Assembly (NCBI GenBank): GCA_003521625.1
Contig: DPHV01000031.1
Coordinates: 139,073-201,568, forward strand
DNA: 62,496 nt
Source of the DNA: Ruminococcus sp.
GTDB taxonomy: Bacteria > Bacillota > Clostridia > Oscillospirales > Acutalibacteraceae
Direction: 5' to 3'
The notes under the pieces are model-generated. The model searched no databases. It saw only the letters and a program-made list of their open reading frames with translations, and had not been told where the DNA came from. Positions 15,216 to 23,347 of this stretch are shown piece by piece. The position numbers were made by a program, and so were the translations under genes. Positions within the stretch are counted from its first letter, which is position 1; each line of letters opens with the position of its first letter.

Positions 15216-18200
15216 ATATATCCAAATCTTACCAAGGTTACAATCCCGGACAGCGTAACGAGAATAGGCACCCAGGTGTTTCAGTTTTGTAATAAATTAA
15301 TTAATCTGACAATTCCCGACAACGTAACAAGCATAGGAAGCAAAGCTTTTCAGTATTGCGAGGGTTTAATAAGCATGACGATTCCCGACGGCGTTACTGA
15401 AATAGGGGAGAATGCGTTTGAAGGATGTACAAATTTAAATGAAATTACAATTCCTGCAAGCGTTGTTACAATAGGCAGTAACGCTTTTTACGGTTGCAAA
15501 GATTTAACCGTTTTCGGTTATAAGGACACAGCGGCTCAGACCTATGCCCAAAATACTTACTTGCTGTTCCTGACTGTTCCGCAGGACGGATATACGCTGA
15601 CGGACAGCGAAAGCGGTATTTCAGTAGTCGGAAAAATATCGGATAATATTACCTTGTCGGTTGAAAAGACTGATACATCCGATAACGAAAATATTTTAGC
15701 TCAATACAAAATTGATTTTATTGCTCCCAATGATACAGTTGTTAAGCCGTACAGTATGGTTCAGGTTTCAATTCCCTGTACTGAACAGAACTGCAAGTTT
15801 TTGTCGCTTGACGATAAAGGTACATATAGTTTTGTAAAAGCAGAATATGTCGACGGTTGTTACATAATCAATACTGACACACTTTCAACCTATATAATCT
15901 CAAAGGCTTTGAGCATTGATGAAGTGCTGAATCTTGAAGGTATGGTGTCATCCTTTGAAGGTGAAAATATAAACTGGCAAAGCAGTAATACAAACGTTGC
16001 ACGTGTTTCTTCAAGCGGAATACTTACGACGATAAAACCCGGTGTCGTTACTGTTACTGCAACAGACAGTTCGGGAGCGTGTATAGCAGAGGAAACCTTT
16101 ACCGTAGCCGGAGATGAATTCGCTTTGCCCGATTATGCGCTTATCTCCCTTGATAAAACCGATATTGAGTATACCTCGTCAACAGTTTCGTATAAAGAAA
16201 TTCTCTGTGAACAGCTCAATGGAATTTACTTCCTAAAAAATAACAAATTAAGTTTTTACTCGCTTTCAAGCAAAAAATTCAGGAATATTACTACATTTGA
16301 CGGCTGTACAAACGCTTATTCGTCAAATGACATACTTTATGTAATTTACAAAGATAAGGTTAGTGTATATGATTTATTAAGTCAGAGTATTCTGTCTGAA
16401 ATAACACTTACCGATTTTACCGGTAACGCAGTCGGTGCTGACGGCGAATGCAGAATTTACGTTGCCGCAACAAGTACAGCGGATACATCTGTTAATAAAT
16501 TATTCCTCTATTCCGCAAACGGAGAGCTTTTGTCACAGACTGATACCGAGCAGAAAATCTATAATTTCAACGGCTTTGACAGCACAAACGGCAATTTCTA
16601 TATGGAATCATACTATAGCTTTGTCGACAATGGATATACTCGTACCGGTAAGGCTATAACTATGGGGAATGTTACAAATAACGTTATTATCAATGCCGAA
16701 ACCTACAGCTCGCAGTTAACGGGAGAAACCCCTGAATGTGATCTGAACTGTATTGAATTTGCCTGTCATCAAAATACCAATAACCATCAGGACAACGCAT
16801 CTCTTCTGAATAATAAATATCTTGTTACATCAAGCACTTACTACGACAGAGTTATGATTTTTGATTCAAACTCCGACAATTTCAATAAATGCTTGTCACT
16901 ACCGCGTGAGGTATCGAGAGATAATATTTATTACAGCAGTCACGATCTTTCTAGCATCGGCGTGCGTGCTGTATATAATGAAAATCACGACAGTATTATT
17001 CTTTATGAAAGCGGAAAAACCCTTTCCGAATATGACTTTGAAACAGGTAAAAAGCTTGCTGCCTTTGATGCCGAGCACAATGTGTTCAATCTTATGAAGT
17101 CGGGAGATAAGATTATAATTACCGAAAAAGAAAACGATGAATACTATATTGAAATAGTAGACTGGAGTGATACTGAAAAGATTTCGATTATCGGAGAGAA
17201 AAATCAGATGATTGTGGGCGAAAACCAACAGCTTTCGGCTGAAAACGGAAGAAATTATAATTTGATTTACAGCTGGTCGAGTAGCGACAGTAGTGTGGTT
17301 TCTGTTACAGGCAACGGAAAAATTTCGGCGTGGAGAGAGGGTAAAGCAGTTGTTACCTGCACATCTGCCGACGGAAAATATAGTGCGGATTACGTAATTA
17401 CCGTTACTTCGGATATAATCACCCCTGATAATCCTGTTGCCAAATTAAACGGAACAGTCAGCGATAATATTTCAGACAATAATTACAGCATATACGGAAC
17501 TGTTGTAAATTCCTATCTGTATGAAAACGATGACAATACGCTTACACGTGTTGAATACCTTGGCGAAAACGGAATAATAGTTGAAACCTATTCTTCCGAC
17601 TGCGAGCTTATTGACAGCAGAAAAATTGACGCAGAACTGACGAAATTCGGCGGATTTTTCAGCGGCAAGGACGCAAATTACTTTGTGTTCGGTCAGGATA
17701 ATTCAGAAGAAAGCAATGACTGCGAGGTTATCCGTATTGTAAAATACAGCAAAAACTGGGAAAGACTCGGCGAGTGTTCATTCAGCGGTGCAAATACATA
17801 TGAGCCGTTTCATGCAGGCTCTCTGCGTATGATAGAGAACGACGGAATGTTGTATGTTTATACCTGCCACACGATGTACACATCCGGAGATGGTAATCAC
17901 CACCAGTCAAATATGACATATGTAATTGACGAAGAAACAATGATTGCAAGTCAGTATTATTATGGTATCATGAACATTTCTTACGGCTACGTCAGTCATT
18001 CGTTCAATCAGTTCATAAAGTCTGACGGAAATTATCTTTACCGTGTTGACCACGGCGACGCTTACCCAAGAGCCGTTTCTATTACTCGCTGTGACGTGGA
18101 CGGCTCAATTACTAAAGCTATCTATACTTATCCGTTAAATATACAAGGATATACAGGCGCTAACGCAACGGGAGTTTCAATAGGCGGTTTTGAGCTTTCG

Positions 18201-18818
18201 GGCGATAACTGCCTTATTGTAGGAAATACGGTTGACCAGAGCAGTTTCGAAACGTACAATGCTTACGGACAACGTAATATCTTTTTGACCGTTACCGATA
18301 AGGCTCTGTCCGGAACAGAAACAATAATGCTGACAAATTATACCGCAGACGATAATATTACTCCTCGTACTCCTCAGCTTGTAAAGCTAAACGATGATCA
18401 GTTCCTGATTATGTGGGAAGAGTACAATAAGAATAACGGTGAAATAAGAGTAAAAATGGTTAATGTGGACGGCTACGGAAATCTGATTTCAGGTATTGCT
18501 ACCGATAATGTCCGTCTTTCGGACTGTCAGCCTGTTGTTACGCACGACGGACTTGTAAAATGGTACACTACAAACGGAAACGAAGTTTCAATGTGTGCAA
18601 TAAATCCTTATGATCTGAATCTTATCGGCGATGTGGACGGTGACGGTAAAATAAATATTCGTGACGCAACAAAAATTCAGCTGTATCTTTCCGGAATTAT
18701 AGAGCTTGACGACAGACAGAAAGTTTCCGCTGACGTGAACAACGACGGAGAAATAAATATTGCCGACGCAACCGATATTCAGAAATACTCAGCTCAAATG
18801 ATAAGTACGCTCGGATAG
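15120..18818 (+). CDS. Large LRR / Big_2 / dockerin protein with lost native 5' end
   Basis: An open frame of 1232 codons. From about residue 36 it has BspA-like leucine-rich repeats (IPDSVTRIG, IPDNVTSIG, IPDGVTEIG, IPASVVTIG). Next come a Big_2 Ig-like domain (about 275-330), a propeller-like region, a second Big_2 (about 700-765), another repetitive beta region, and a C-terminal type I dockerin (about 1165-1232: GDVDGDGKINIRDAT and ADVNNDGEINIADAT). The dockerin should bind a cohesin scaffold at the cell surface. Residues 1-33 are read antisense through an IS3 fragment. They happen to be hydrophobic, but the TTG start has no ribosome-binding site. The true signal peptide and first repeats appear lost, so this is probably a 5'-truncated gene. 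Confidence 0.75.
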   Translation: MNSLLYLLFFFPGIFIPPLFVFYFIILVHFFSIYPNLTKVTIPDSVTRIGTQVFQFCNKLINLTIPDNVTSIGSKAFQYCEGLISMTIPDGVTEIGENAFEGCTNLNEITIPASVVTIGSNAFYGCKDLTVFGYKDTAAQTYAQNTYLLFLTVPQDGYTLTDSESGISVVGKISDNITLSVEKTDTSDNENILAQYKIDFIAPNDTVVKPYSMVQVSIPCTEQNCKFLSLDDKGTYSFVKAEYVDGCYIINTDTLSTYIISKALSIDEVLNLEGMVSSFEGENINWQSSNTNVARVSSSGILTTIKPGVVTVTATDSSGACIAEETFTVAGDEFALPDYALISLDKTDIEYTSSTVSYKEILCEQLNGIYFLKNNKLSFYSLSSKKFRNITTFDGCTNAYSSNDILYVIYKDKVSVYDLLSQSILSEITLTDFTGNAVGADGECRIYVAATSTADTSVNKLFLYSANGELLSQTDTEQKIYNFNGFDSTNGNFYMESYYSFVDNGYTRTGKAITMGNVTNNVIINAETYSSQLTGETPECDLNCIEFACHQNTNNHQDNASLLNNKYLVTSSTYYDRVMIFDSNSDNFNKCLSLPREVSRDNIYYSSHDLSSIGVRAVYNENHDSIILYESGKTLSEYDFETGKKLAAFDAEHNVFNLMKSGDKIIITEKENDEYYIEIVDWSDTEKISIIGEKNQMIVGENQQLSAENGRNYNLIYSWSSSDSSVVSVTGNGKISAWREGKAVVTCTSADGKYSADYVITVTSDIITPDNPVAKLNGTVSDNISDNNYSIYGTVVNSYLYENDDNTLTRVEYLGENGIIVETYSSDCELIDSRKIDAELTKFGGFFSGKDANYFVFGQDNSEESNDCEVIRIVKYSKNWERLGECSFSGANTYEPFHAGSLRMIENDGMLYVYTCHTMYTSGDGNHHQSNMTYVIDEETMIASQYYYGIMNISYGYVSHSFNQFIKSDGNYLYRVDHGDAYPRAVSITRCDVDGSITKAIYTYPLNIQGYTGANATGVSIGGFELSGDNCLIVGNTVDQSSFETYNAYGQRNIFLTVTDKALSGTETIMLTNYTADDNITPRTPQLVKLNDDQFLIMWEEYNKNNGEIRVKMVNVDGYGNLISGIATDNVRLSDCQPVVTHDGLVKWYTTNGNEVSMCAINPYDLNLIGDVDGDGKINIRDATKIQLYLSGIIELDDRQKVSADVNNDGEINIADATDIQKYSAQMISTLG

Positions 18819-18856
18819 TTGGTTTGTTTTCAGGCAAAGCAAATTAATAAGCAATC

Positions 18857-18896
18857 ACACCCCTGTAAATACTTTACGGGGGTGTAATTATTTTTT
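18857..18896 (+). terminator. Strong terminator after the dockerin gene
   Basis: Thirteen-bp stem (18857-18869 with 18873-18885, one T-G pair) with a three-base loop and T-run at 18891-18896. Confidence 0.9.
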
Positions 18897-18973
18897 AAGA
18901 TTTGGTGCTTTGCTGAAAATATAAGTCAGATATTTGTACGGATCAAGGTTGTTTTCTTTGGCGATCTCTGTTT
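18888..18973 (-). mobile_element. IS66-family transposase 3' remnant
   Basis: Minus-strand frame ending at the stop 18888-18890 reads KTEIAKENNLDPYKYLTY then IFSKAPNLKK. This is the C-terminal tail typical of IS66 TnpC transposases. It directly abuts the stop codon of the esterase gene. Only about 27 codons remain. Confidence 0.75.
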
Positions 18974-20518
18974 TTATGCCGAAAATCCTACTAACCACTT
19001 GTATGCTTGGGGGAAATATTCCGACCACGCAGCCTCGTTATGATCTTTTGTGGTATCTGTCAGTGAATTAAGATTATCTTTAGGATAACCGTTTTCTGAC
19101 ATTTTATTGTAAACCAAATCTACATAAGGAATTGTATCTTTCTCCATTTGGTTTGATCCGCCGGTATAAAGAAAAACTTTCGGAAGATTGTCAGTATTAC
19201 TGAAATCATATGAGTCAACTACTGAAGCCATAGTATCTTCACTGTACATCCAGAATGCCGGAGAAAAAGAAAGCACCTGACCGAATACATCGGGATATTT
19301 CATACCTATGTAATATGAAATCAAGCCACCCATTGAGCTTCCGCCGATACCGGTACTGTTCTTATCTGTACGAACATTATAGTGACTGTCGATATACGGC
19401 TTTAATGTATTAACAATAAATTCACCGTATTTATCTCCTGACGGATTATCAACAAATTGTGCACAATCTCCGGCTGATGAATTATTCGGCAATGAAGAGC
19501 CGACATTAACCCATTCCGGACTGTATTCATTCCACCTGTCTGCTGAATTTTCAATGCCTACAATTATTGCGCCCTCATATCCGTTATCCATCATATCGGC
19601 AATAGCCTCGTCAACCATCCATTCTCCTGCATATGATGTATACATATCAAAAAGATTCTGTCCGTCGTGCATATAAAATACAGGATATTTTTTATCTGTA
19701 TTTTTGGAGTCATAACCATCGGGAAGCCAGACATGAATTGTTCTTGTTCTGTTATCTGAATACTGCGGCATATCAAGCGTGAAGGTTTCAAGAGTTCCGC
19801 TTGTTACTGTTGTATTGCCCAAACCATTTTTAAACATTGCTACAGTATCGCTAATTACATTACTCTTTTTGTCAATAACAAAAGTACGGTTACTTATGTC
19901 ACCTCCGGTTGAAGATCCTTCAACTCTTGCCCAGACATTATAACCTGTAGTCTGGCTGTTCTGAATAGTATATTTGTAGCTTATTTCTTTTCCAATGCTT
20001 TCGGAATCCAGCTCAACAGAAAACTGATAATGCAAATCATCAGTTTTTGTCATAAACCACTCAGAGTCGGCAGGATTCCAATTGTTCAGATTAGTGCCTA
20101 TACTTAAATTGTCATTCTCTTCAAGGGGCTCCGGAATAGTAACATTAAATGTAAGCTGTACTTTATCCGAAACATCTTCTACGGGGAATTTATTGATTAA
20201 TTCTGCAAGAAAAAGTTGAATTTCTGTTGCATCATTTATACTCAATTGTTCATTACCGGTAACATTTGCAGCTATAAGGTCAATGTCATCTTCTGAAATT
20301 AAATTAGCCAGATACAGCTGAACACAGGTAGCGTCCTGAATATTTACTTCACCGCTGCCGTCAGCGTCACCAATAACTATGTCAGATGCTGTTTTGTTTG
20401 TTTCAGTTTGTGCTGCAACGACATAAACATCTGCATTTATAAACAAAAATGTTATTGCAGAAAATACCATTAAAACTGATAAAGCTAATGACAAAGGTCT
20501 TTTATGTATTTTTTTCAT
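18974..20518 (-). CDS. Secreted dockerin-CBM20-esterase
   Basis: Exported carbohydrate esterase (about 514 residues). Signal peptide (MKKIHKRPLSLALSV start), type I dockerin near the N-terminus (about 50-110: GDADGSGEVNIQDAT and a weaker second loop), CBM20 starch-binding module (about 120-215, with SIGTNLNNWNPADSEW), and a PF00756-type alpha/beta hydrolase (about 225-514). The nucleophile elbow is GGSSMGG and a C-terminal His lies in KDHNEAAW. The CBM20 suggests the esterase acts on acylated starch or nearby plant ester. ATG 20518 is preferred, with GGTGG nine bases upstream. It is divergent from the amylase, whose CBM20 and dockerin are close relatives. Confidence 0.9.
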   Translation of the reverse strand: MKKIHKRPLSLALSVLMVFSAITFLFINADVYVVAAQTETNKTASDIVIGDADGSGEVNIQDATCVQLYLANLISEDDIDLIAANVTGNEQLSINDATEIQLFLAELINKFPVEDVSDKVQLTFNVTIPEPLEENDNLSIGTNLNNWNPADSEWFMTKTDDLHYQFSVELDSESIGKEISYKYTIQNSQTTGYNVWARVEGSSTGGDISNRTFVIDKKSNVISDTVAMFKNGLGNTTVTSGTLETFTLDMPQYSDNRTRTIHVWLPDGYDSKNTDKKYPVFYMHDGQNLFDMYTSYAGEWMVDEAIADMMDNGYEGAIIVGIENSADRWNEYSPEWVNVGSSLPNNSSAGDCAQFVDNPSGDKYGEFIVNTLKPYIDSHYNVRTDKNSTGIGGSSMGGLISYYIGMKYPDVFGQVLSFSPAFWMYSEDTMASVVDSYDFSNTDNLPKVFLYTGGSNQMEKDTIPYVDLVYNKMSENGYPKDNLNSLTDTTKDHNEAAWSEYFPQAYKWLVGFSA

Positions 20519-20618
20519 ATGTATTGCCACCTTTCAACTTAAGTATAGAAAAAAACACTCTTTACGTCAAGTAATATGTAATGAAAATTCTTAAAGTTCA
20601 GTTACTTTATTATTGACC

Positions 20619-20647
20619 TTGACAGATAAAATTAATATCACTATAAT
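20619..20647 (+). promoter_or_regulatory. Consensus promoter of the amylase gene
   Basis: -35 TTGACA (20619-20624), 17-bp spacer, -10 TATAAT (20642-20647), 47 bases upstream of the start. This is one of the best sigma-A matches in the window. Confidence 0.85.
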
Positions 20648-20694
20648 TAAAATGGGATACAAAATTCCGCAAAATCTATTAAGGAGGATTGAAA

Positions 20695-22863
20695 ATGCTT
20701 AAAATGGCAAAAAAATTAATAAGTGTGTTTCTGATTATTTCTATTGTTTTCTCGTGTTTGGCGTTGAATGTACAAGCTGTTGAAACTGAGAAAGGTTCTT
20801 CGAGTGACATTACCTACCTTTATGGTGATGCCGATAACGACAATAAAATAACAATCGGGGACGCTACTACTATCCAAATGTATCTTGCAGGATTTCAGAG
20901 TTTAGATGAAGTGTCAAAGCATATCTCCGATGTTGATATATCGGGTGAAGTGGATATTAATGATGTTACATTGATACAAAAGTTTATTGCGGCTCTGATT
21001 GATGAATTTCCGTCAGGTGAATACTACACAATTGGCAATACCGATTGGCGGACATCTACAATATCTTATGAGATTTTTGTCCGCAGTTTCTGCGACAGTG
21101 ACGGAGATGGAATAGGTGATTTCAGAGGTATTGCATCAAAGGCTTCTTATCTCAAGGATCTTAATGTGGGCTGTGTATGGCTTATGCCGATTCATGAATC
21201 GCCCTCGTATCACGGCTATGATATAATTGACTACTATTCAACTAATGAGGACTACGGCACAATAGATGATTTTAAATATATGCTGGATGTACTGCATCAG
21301 AATGATATAAAAGTGCTGATAGATTTTGTTGCAAATCATACCTCATCGCAAAATCAATGGTTTCTTGACGGTTTGAGCAATCCTGACAGTCCTTATGCTG
21401 ATTATTACGAATTTACAGATAAACCGGATTCAACTTCAGGCTGGAAATATAACGGAAAGTACGATAAATATTACAGAGGTAATTTTTCAGAAGGAATGCC
21501 TGACTTGAACTACAAAAATAAAGCCGTATGGACAGAAATGAAAAATGTAGCCGGATACTGGCTTGATACGGGAGTAGACGGATTCAGACTTGACGCTTCA
21601 ATGCATATTGATCCGGATTGGGATATGACTCAAGAGTGGTGGCAGGATTTTGAAATATATGTAAAGTCAAAAAATCCTGAGGCATTTGTTGTAGGCGAAA
21701 ACTGGATTACAAATCCTGACCCTGTTGCCTCATTCTTTAACTGTATGGATTCTTCCTTTGATTTCCCGCTTCAGGAACAGATTATGAGACTTGCCAGAGG
21801 AGAGCAACTGGATATTGTAGGCTTTGTAAACAGAGAATTACAACTGCAAAAAATGTATGCAGACACCACTCCCGATGTTCCAAAAACATCCGTAATGACT
21901 ACATTTTTAAATAATCATGACCAAACAAGAACAGTATCTTATCTGGGTTCTGTTGAGAAAGCAAAGCTTGCAGCTGCAATTCAGCTCACCCTTCCGGGTA
22001 TGCCGTTTATTTATTACGGTGAAGAGCTTGGACAGCAGAGCAACAATAACGACCCGAACAGGCGAGAGCCTATGGACTGGTACGCTTCCGCAAAAGGTGA
22101 AGGTATGTGTGTTCTTGACAAAGATTTCTTTGGAGTGCCTTCACAATACACTATGGCAAATGACGGTATTTCCTTGGAAGAAGAAATTAATGACGAAAAC
22201 AGTATATACAACTATTACAAAAAACTTACTCAGCTCCGCACGGATTATCCGATATTATTTAGCGGCAATTATTCTTCAATAGAATCTAAAAACCTGAATT
22301 GTTATACTGTTACCGATGAAAATCTTCCTTATGGTATGTTTGTTTCGCATAATGTAACAAAAAATAATATTCAATTAAATACATTATATGATTTCACCGA
22401 TTTGCTAAGCGGTAAAAGCTATAAGACAGGCGATACGGTTACAATCGCTCCTTATACAACAATCGTTGCAAAATATGACGGAATGGATAAAAAGTTTTCA
22501 CTGTTTAAAAAAATACAAAATAAAGATATTCATGTCACATTTAATGTAACAATACCGGAAAAATTACCGGAGGGGGCAAATGTAAGTATTGGAACTAATT
22601 TGAACGGTTGGAATCCTGCGGATACCGACTGGTTTATGAAAAAAATCGATGACCTTCACTATCAATTAACCGTAAATTTAGACTCAACCTATGTAAATGA
22701 AGCTATGCAATATAAATATACAGTTCAAATTGACGGTCAGAACAATGCATGGGCTCATACCGAGGGTGATGCAAATGGTAATGATATAAGTAACCGAATT
22801 TATGGATTAGATTCTGAGGATAATGTAATAAATGATACTGTATCATCATTTTTACGAATGTAA
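20695..22863 (+). CDS. Secreted dockerin-GH13-CBM20 alpha-amylase
   Basis: Endo-acting starch hydrolase of 722 residues. Signal peptide, then N-terminal type I dockerin (about 42-112: GDADNDNKITIGDAT and DVDISGEVDINDVT), GH13 catalytic barrel with the four conserved regions (DFVANH, GFRLDASMH with the nucleophile Asp, GEN with the acid/base Glu, FLNNHD), and C-terminal CBM20 (about 612-715). The dockerin implies attachment to a cohesin scaffold, as in the R. bromii amylosome; no cohesin is in this window. AGGAGG at 20682-20687 fixes ATG 20695. The gene ends just before a mobile-element scar. Confidence 0.95.
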   Translation: MLKMAKKLISVFLIISIVFSCLALNVQAVETEKGSSSDITYLYGDADNDNKITIGDATTIQMYLAGFQSLDEVSKHISDVDISGEVDINDVTLIQKFIAALIDEFPSGEYYTIGNTDWRTSTISYEIFVRSFCDSDGDGIGDFRGIASKASYLKDLNVGCVWLMPIHESPSYHGYDIIDYYSTNEDYGTIDDFKYMLDVLHQNDIKVLIDFVANHTSSQNQWFLDGLSNPDSPYADYYEFTDKPDSTSGWKYNGKYDKYYRGNFSEGMPDLNYKNKAVWTEMKNVAGYWLDTGVDGFRLDASMHIDPDWDMTQEWWQDFEIYVKSKNPEAFVVGENWITNPDPVASFFNCMDSSFDFPLQEQIMRLARGEQLDIVGFVNRELQLQKMYADTTPDVPKTSVMTTFLNNHDQTRTVSYLGSVEKAKLAAAIQLTLPGMPFIYYGEELGQQSNNNDPNRREPMDWYASAKGEGMCVLDKDFFGVPSQYTMANDGISLEEEINDENSIYNYYKKLTQLRTDYPILFSGNYSSIESKNLNCYTVTDENLPYGMFVSHNVTKNNIQLNTLYDFTDLLSGKSYKTGDTVTIAPYTTIVAKYDGMDKKFSLFKKIQNKDIHVTFNVTIPEKLPEGANVSIGTNLNGWNPADTDWFMKKIDDLHYQLTVNLDSTYVNEAMQYKYTVQIDGQNNAWAHTEGDANGNDISNRIYGLDSEDNVINDTVSSFLRM

Positions 22864-22891
22864 TTTTTTAGTACTTTTACAAGATTCAGAA

Positions 22892-23199
22892 TGGACATAA
22901 CTGTAGGCTTGTTATGTCGAAAACGGCAATTTAACAATAAAGCGTTTATCGCATAAGAAAGGCATACACACAATCGTAACAGAAAGTGTGTATGCCGTAT
23001 TTTTATTTTGCCAGTTCATAAAGAGATTATATATTGGCAGACGCAGAACATTAGTAATTTTCAATTTAGCGATTATAGCTAAATTGAACTGTGATGATTT
23101 GTACAATATAAACGACAAAATCGTCATCTTATGTTATGCGTCTGCCAACTTCATTTTTTGCTCAAAAACAAGAAAAAGCCCGATAAAATCGAGCTTTTC
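22892..23199 (+). mobile_element. Scar of an older integrative element's right end
   Basis: Bases 22892-22960 match the last 70 or so bases of the serine-recombinase gene at 41655-43265 (ENGNLT region through the stop), with small indels. They are followed, as there, by a hairpin terminator (22963-22998) with the same CATACACAC stem. Next come the 115-bp hairpin module (23034-23148) and the tRNA-terminator-like hairpin (23172-23199). In the intact element a 525-codon gene lies between the first terminator and the hairpin; here the gap is under 40 bases. Confidence 0.85.
23034..23148. repeat. 115-bp palindrome-bounded module, left copy
   Basis: Ends in TTGGCAGACGCA (23034-23045) and its perfect complement TGCGTCTGCCAA (23137-23148). 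An internal palindrome TCAATTTAG...CTAAATTGA is present. The same module, also 115 bp, is at 45087-45201. It could be a recombination accessory site, a MITE, or a structured RNA. Confidence 0.85.
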
Positions 23200-23255
23200 A
23201 GGGTGGTGCGGGCGACAGGACTTGAACCTGCACATCGGTTGACACTAGAACCTAA
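23200..23255. repeat. attL: 56-bp direct repeat of the tRNA-Leu 3' half
   Basis: These 56 bases are identical to 45251-45306, the 3' half of the tRNA-Leu gene up to the anticodon. After 23255 the sequence diverges from tRNA (CCTAATGG here, CCTAAATC in the gene). This marks the left junction of the integrated element. Confidence 0.93.
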
Positions 23256-23347
23256 TGGTAACGACACCTTGGTGAATTAATTAATTTATTGATAGAAAAT
23301 GGTGTATTATCTCTCATATGACCTAATACATAAATAATTATGTATTA

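Noticed and set aside
23200..23255. A second tRNA-Leu gene at 23.2 kb.
   Set aside because: Only the 3' half up to the anticodon is present; sequence after 23255 does not form the anticodon stem, D arm or acceptor strand. It is an attachment site.
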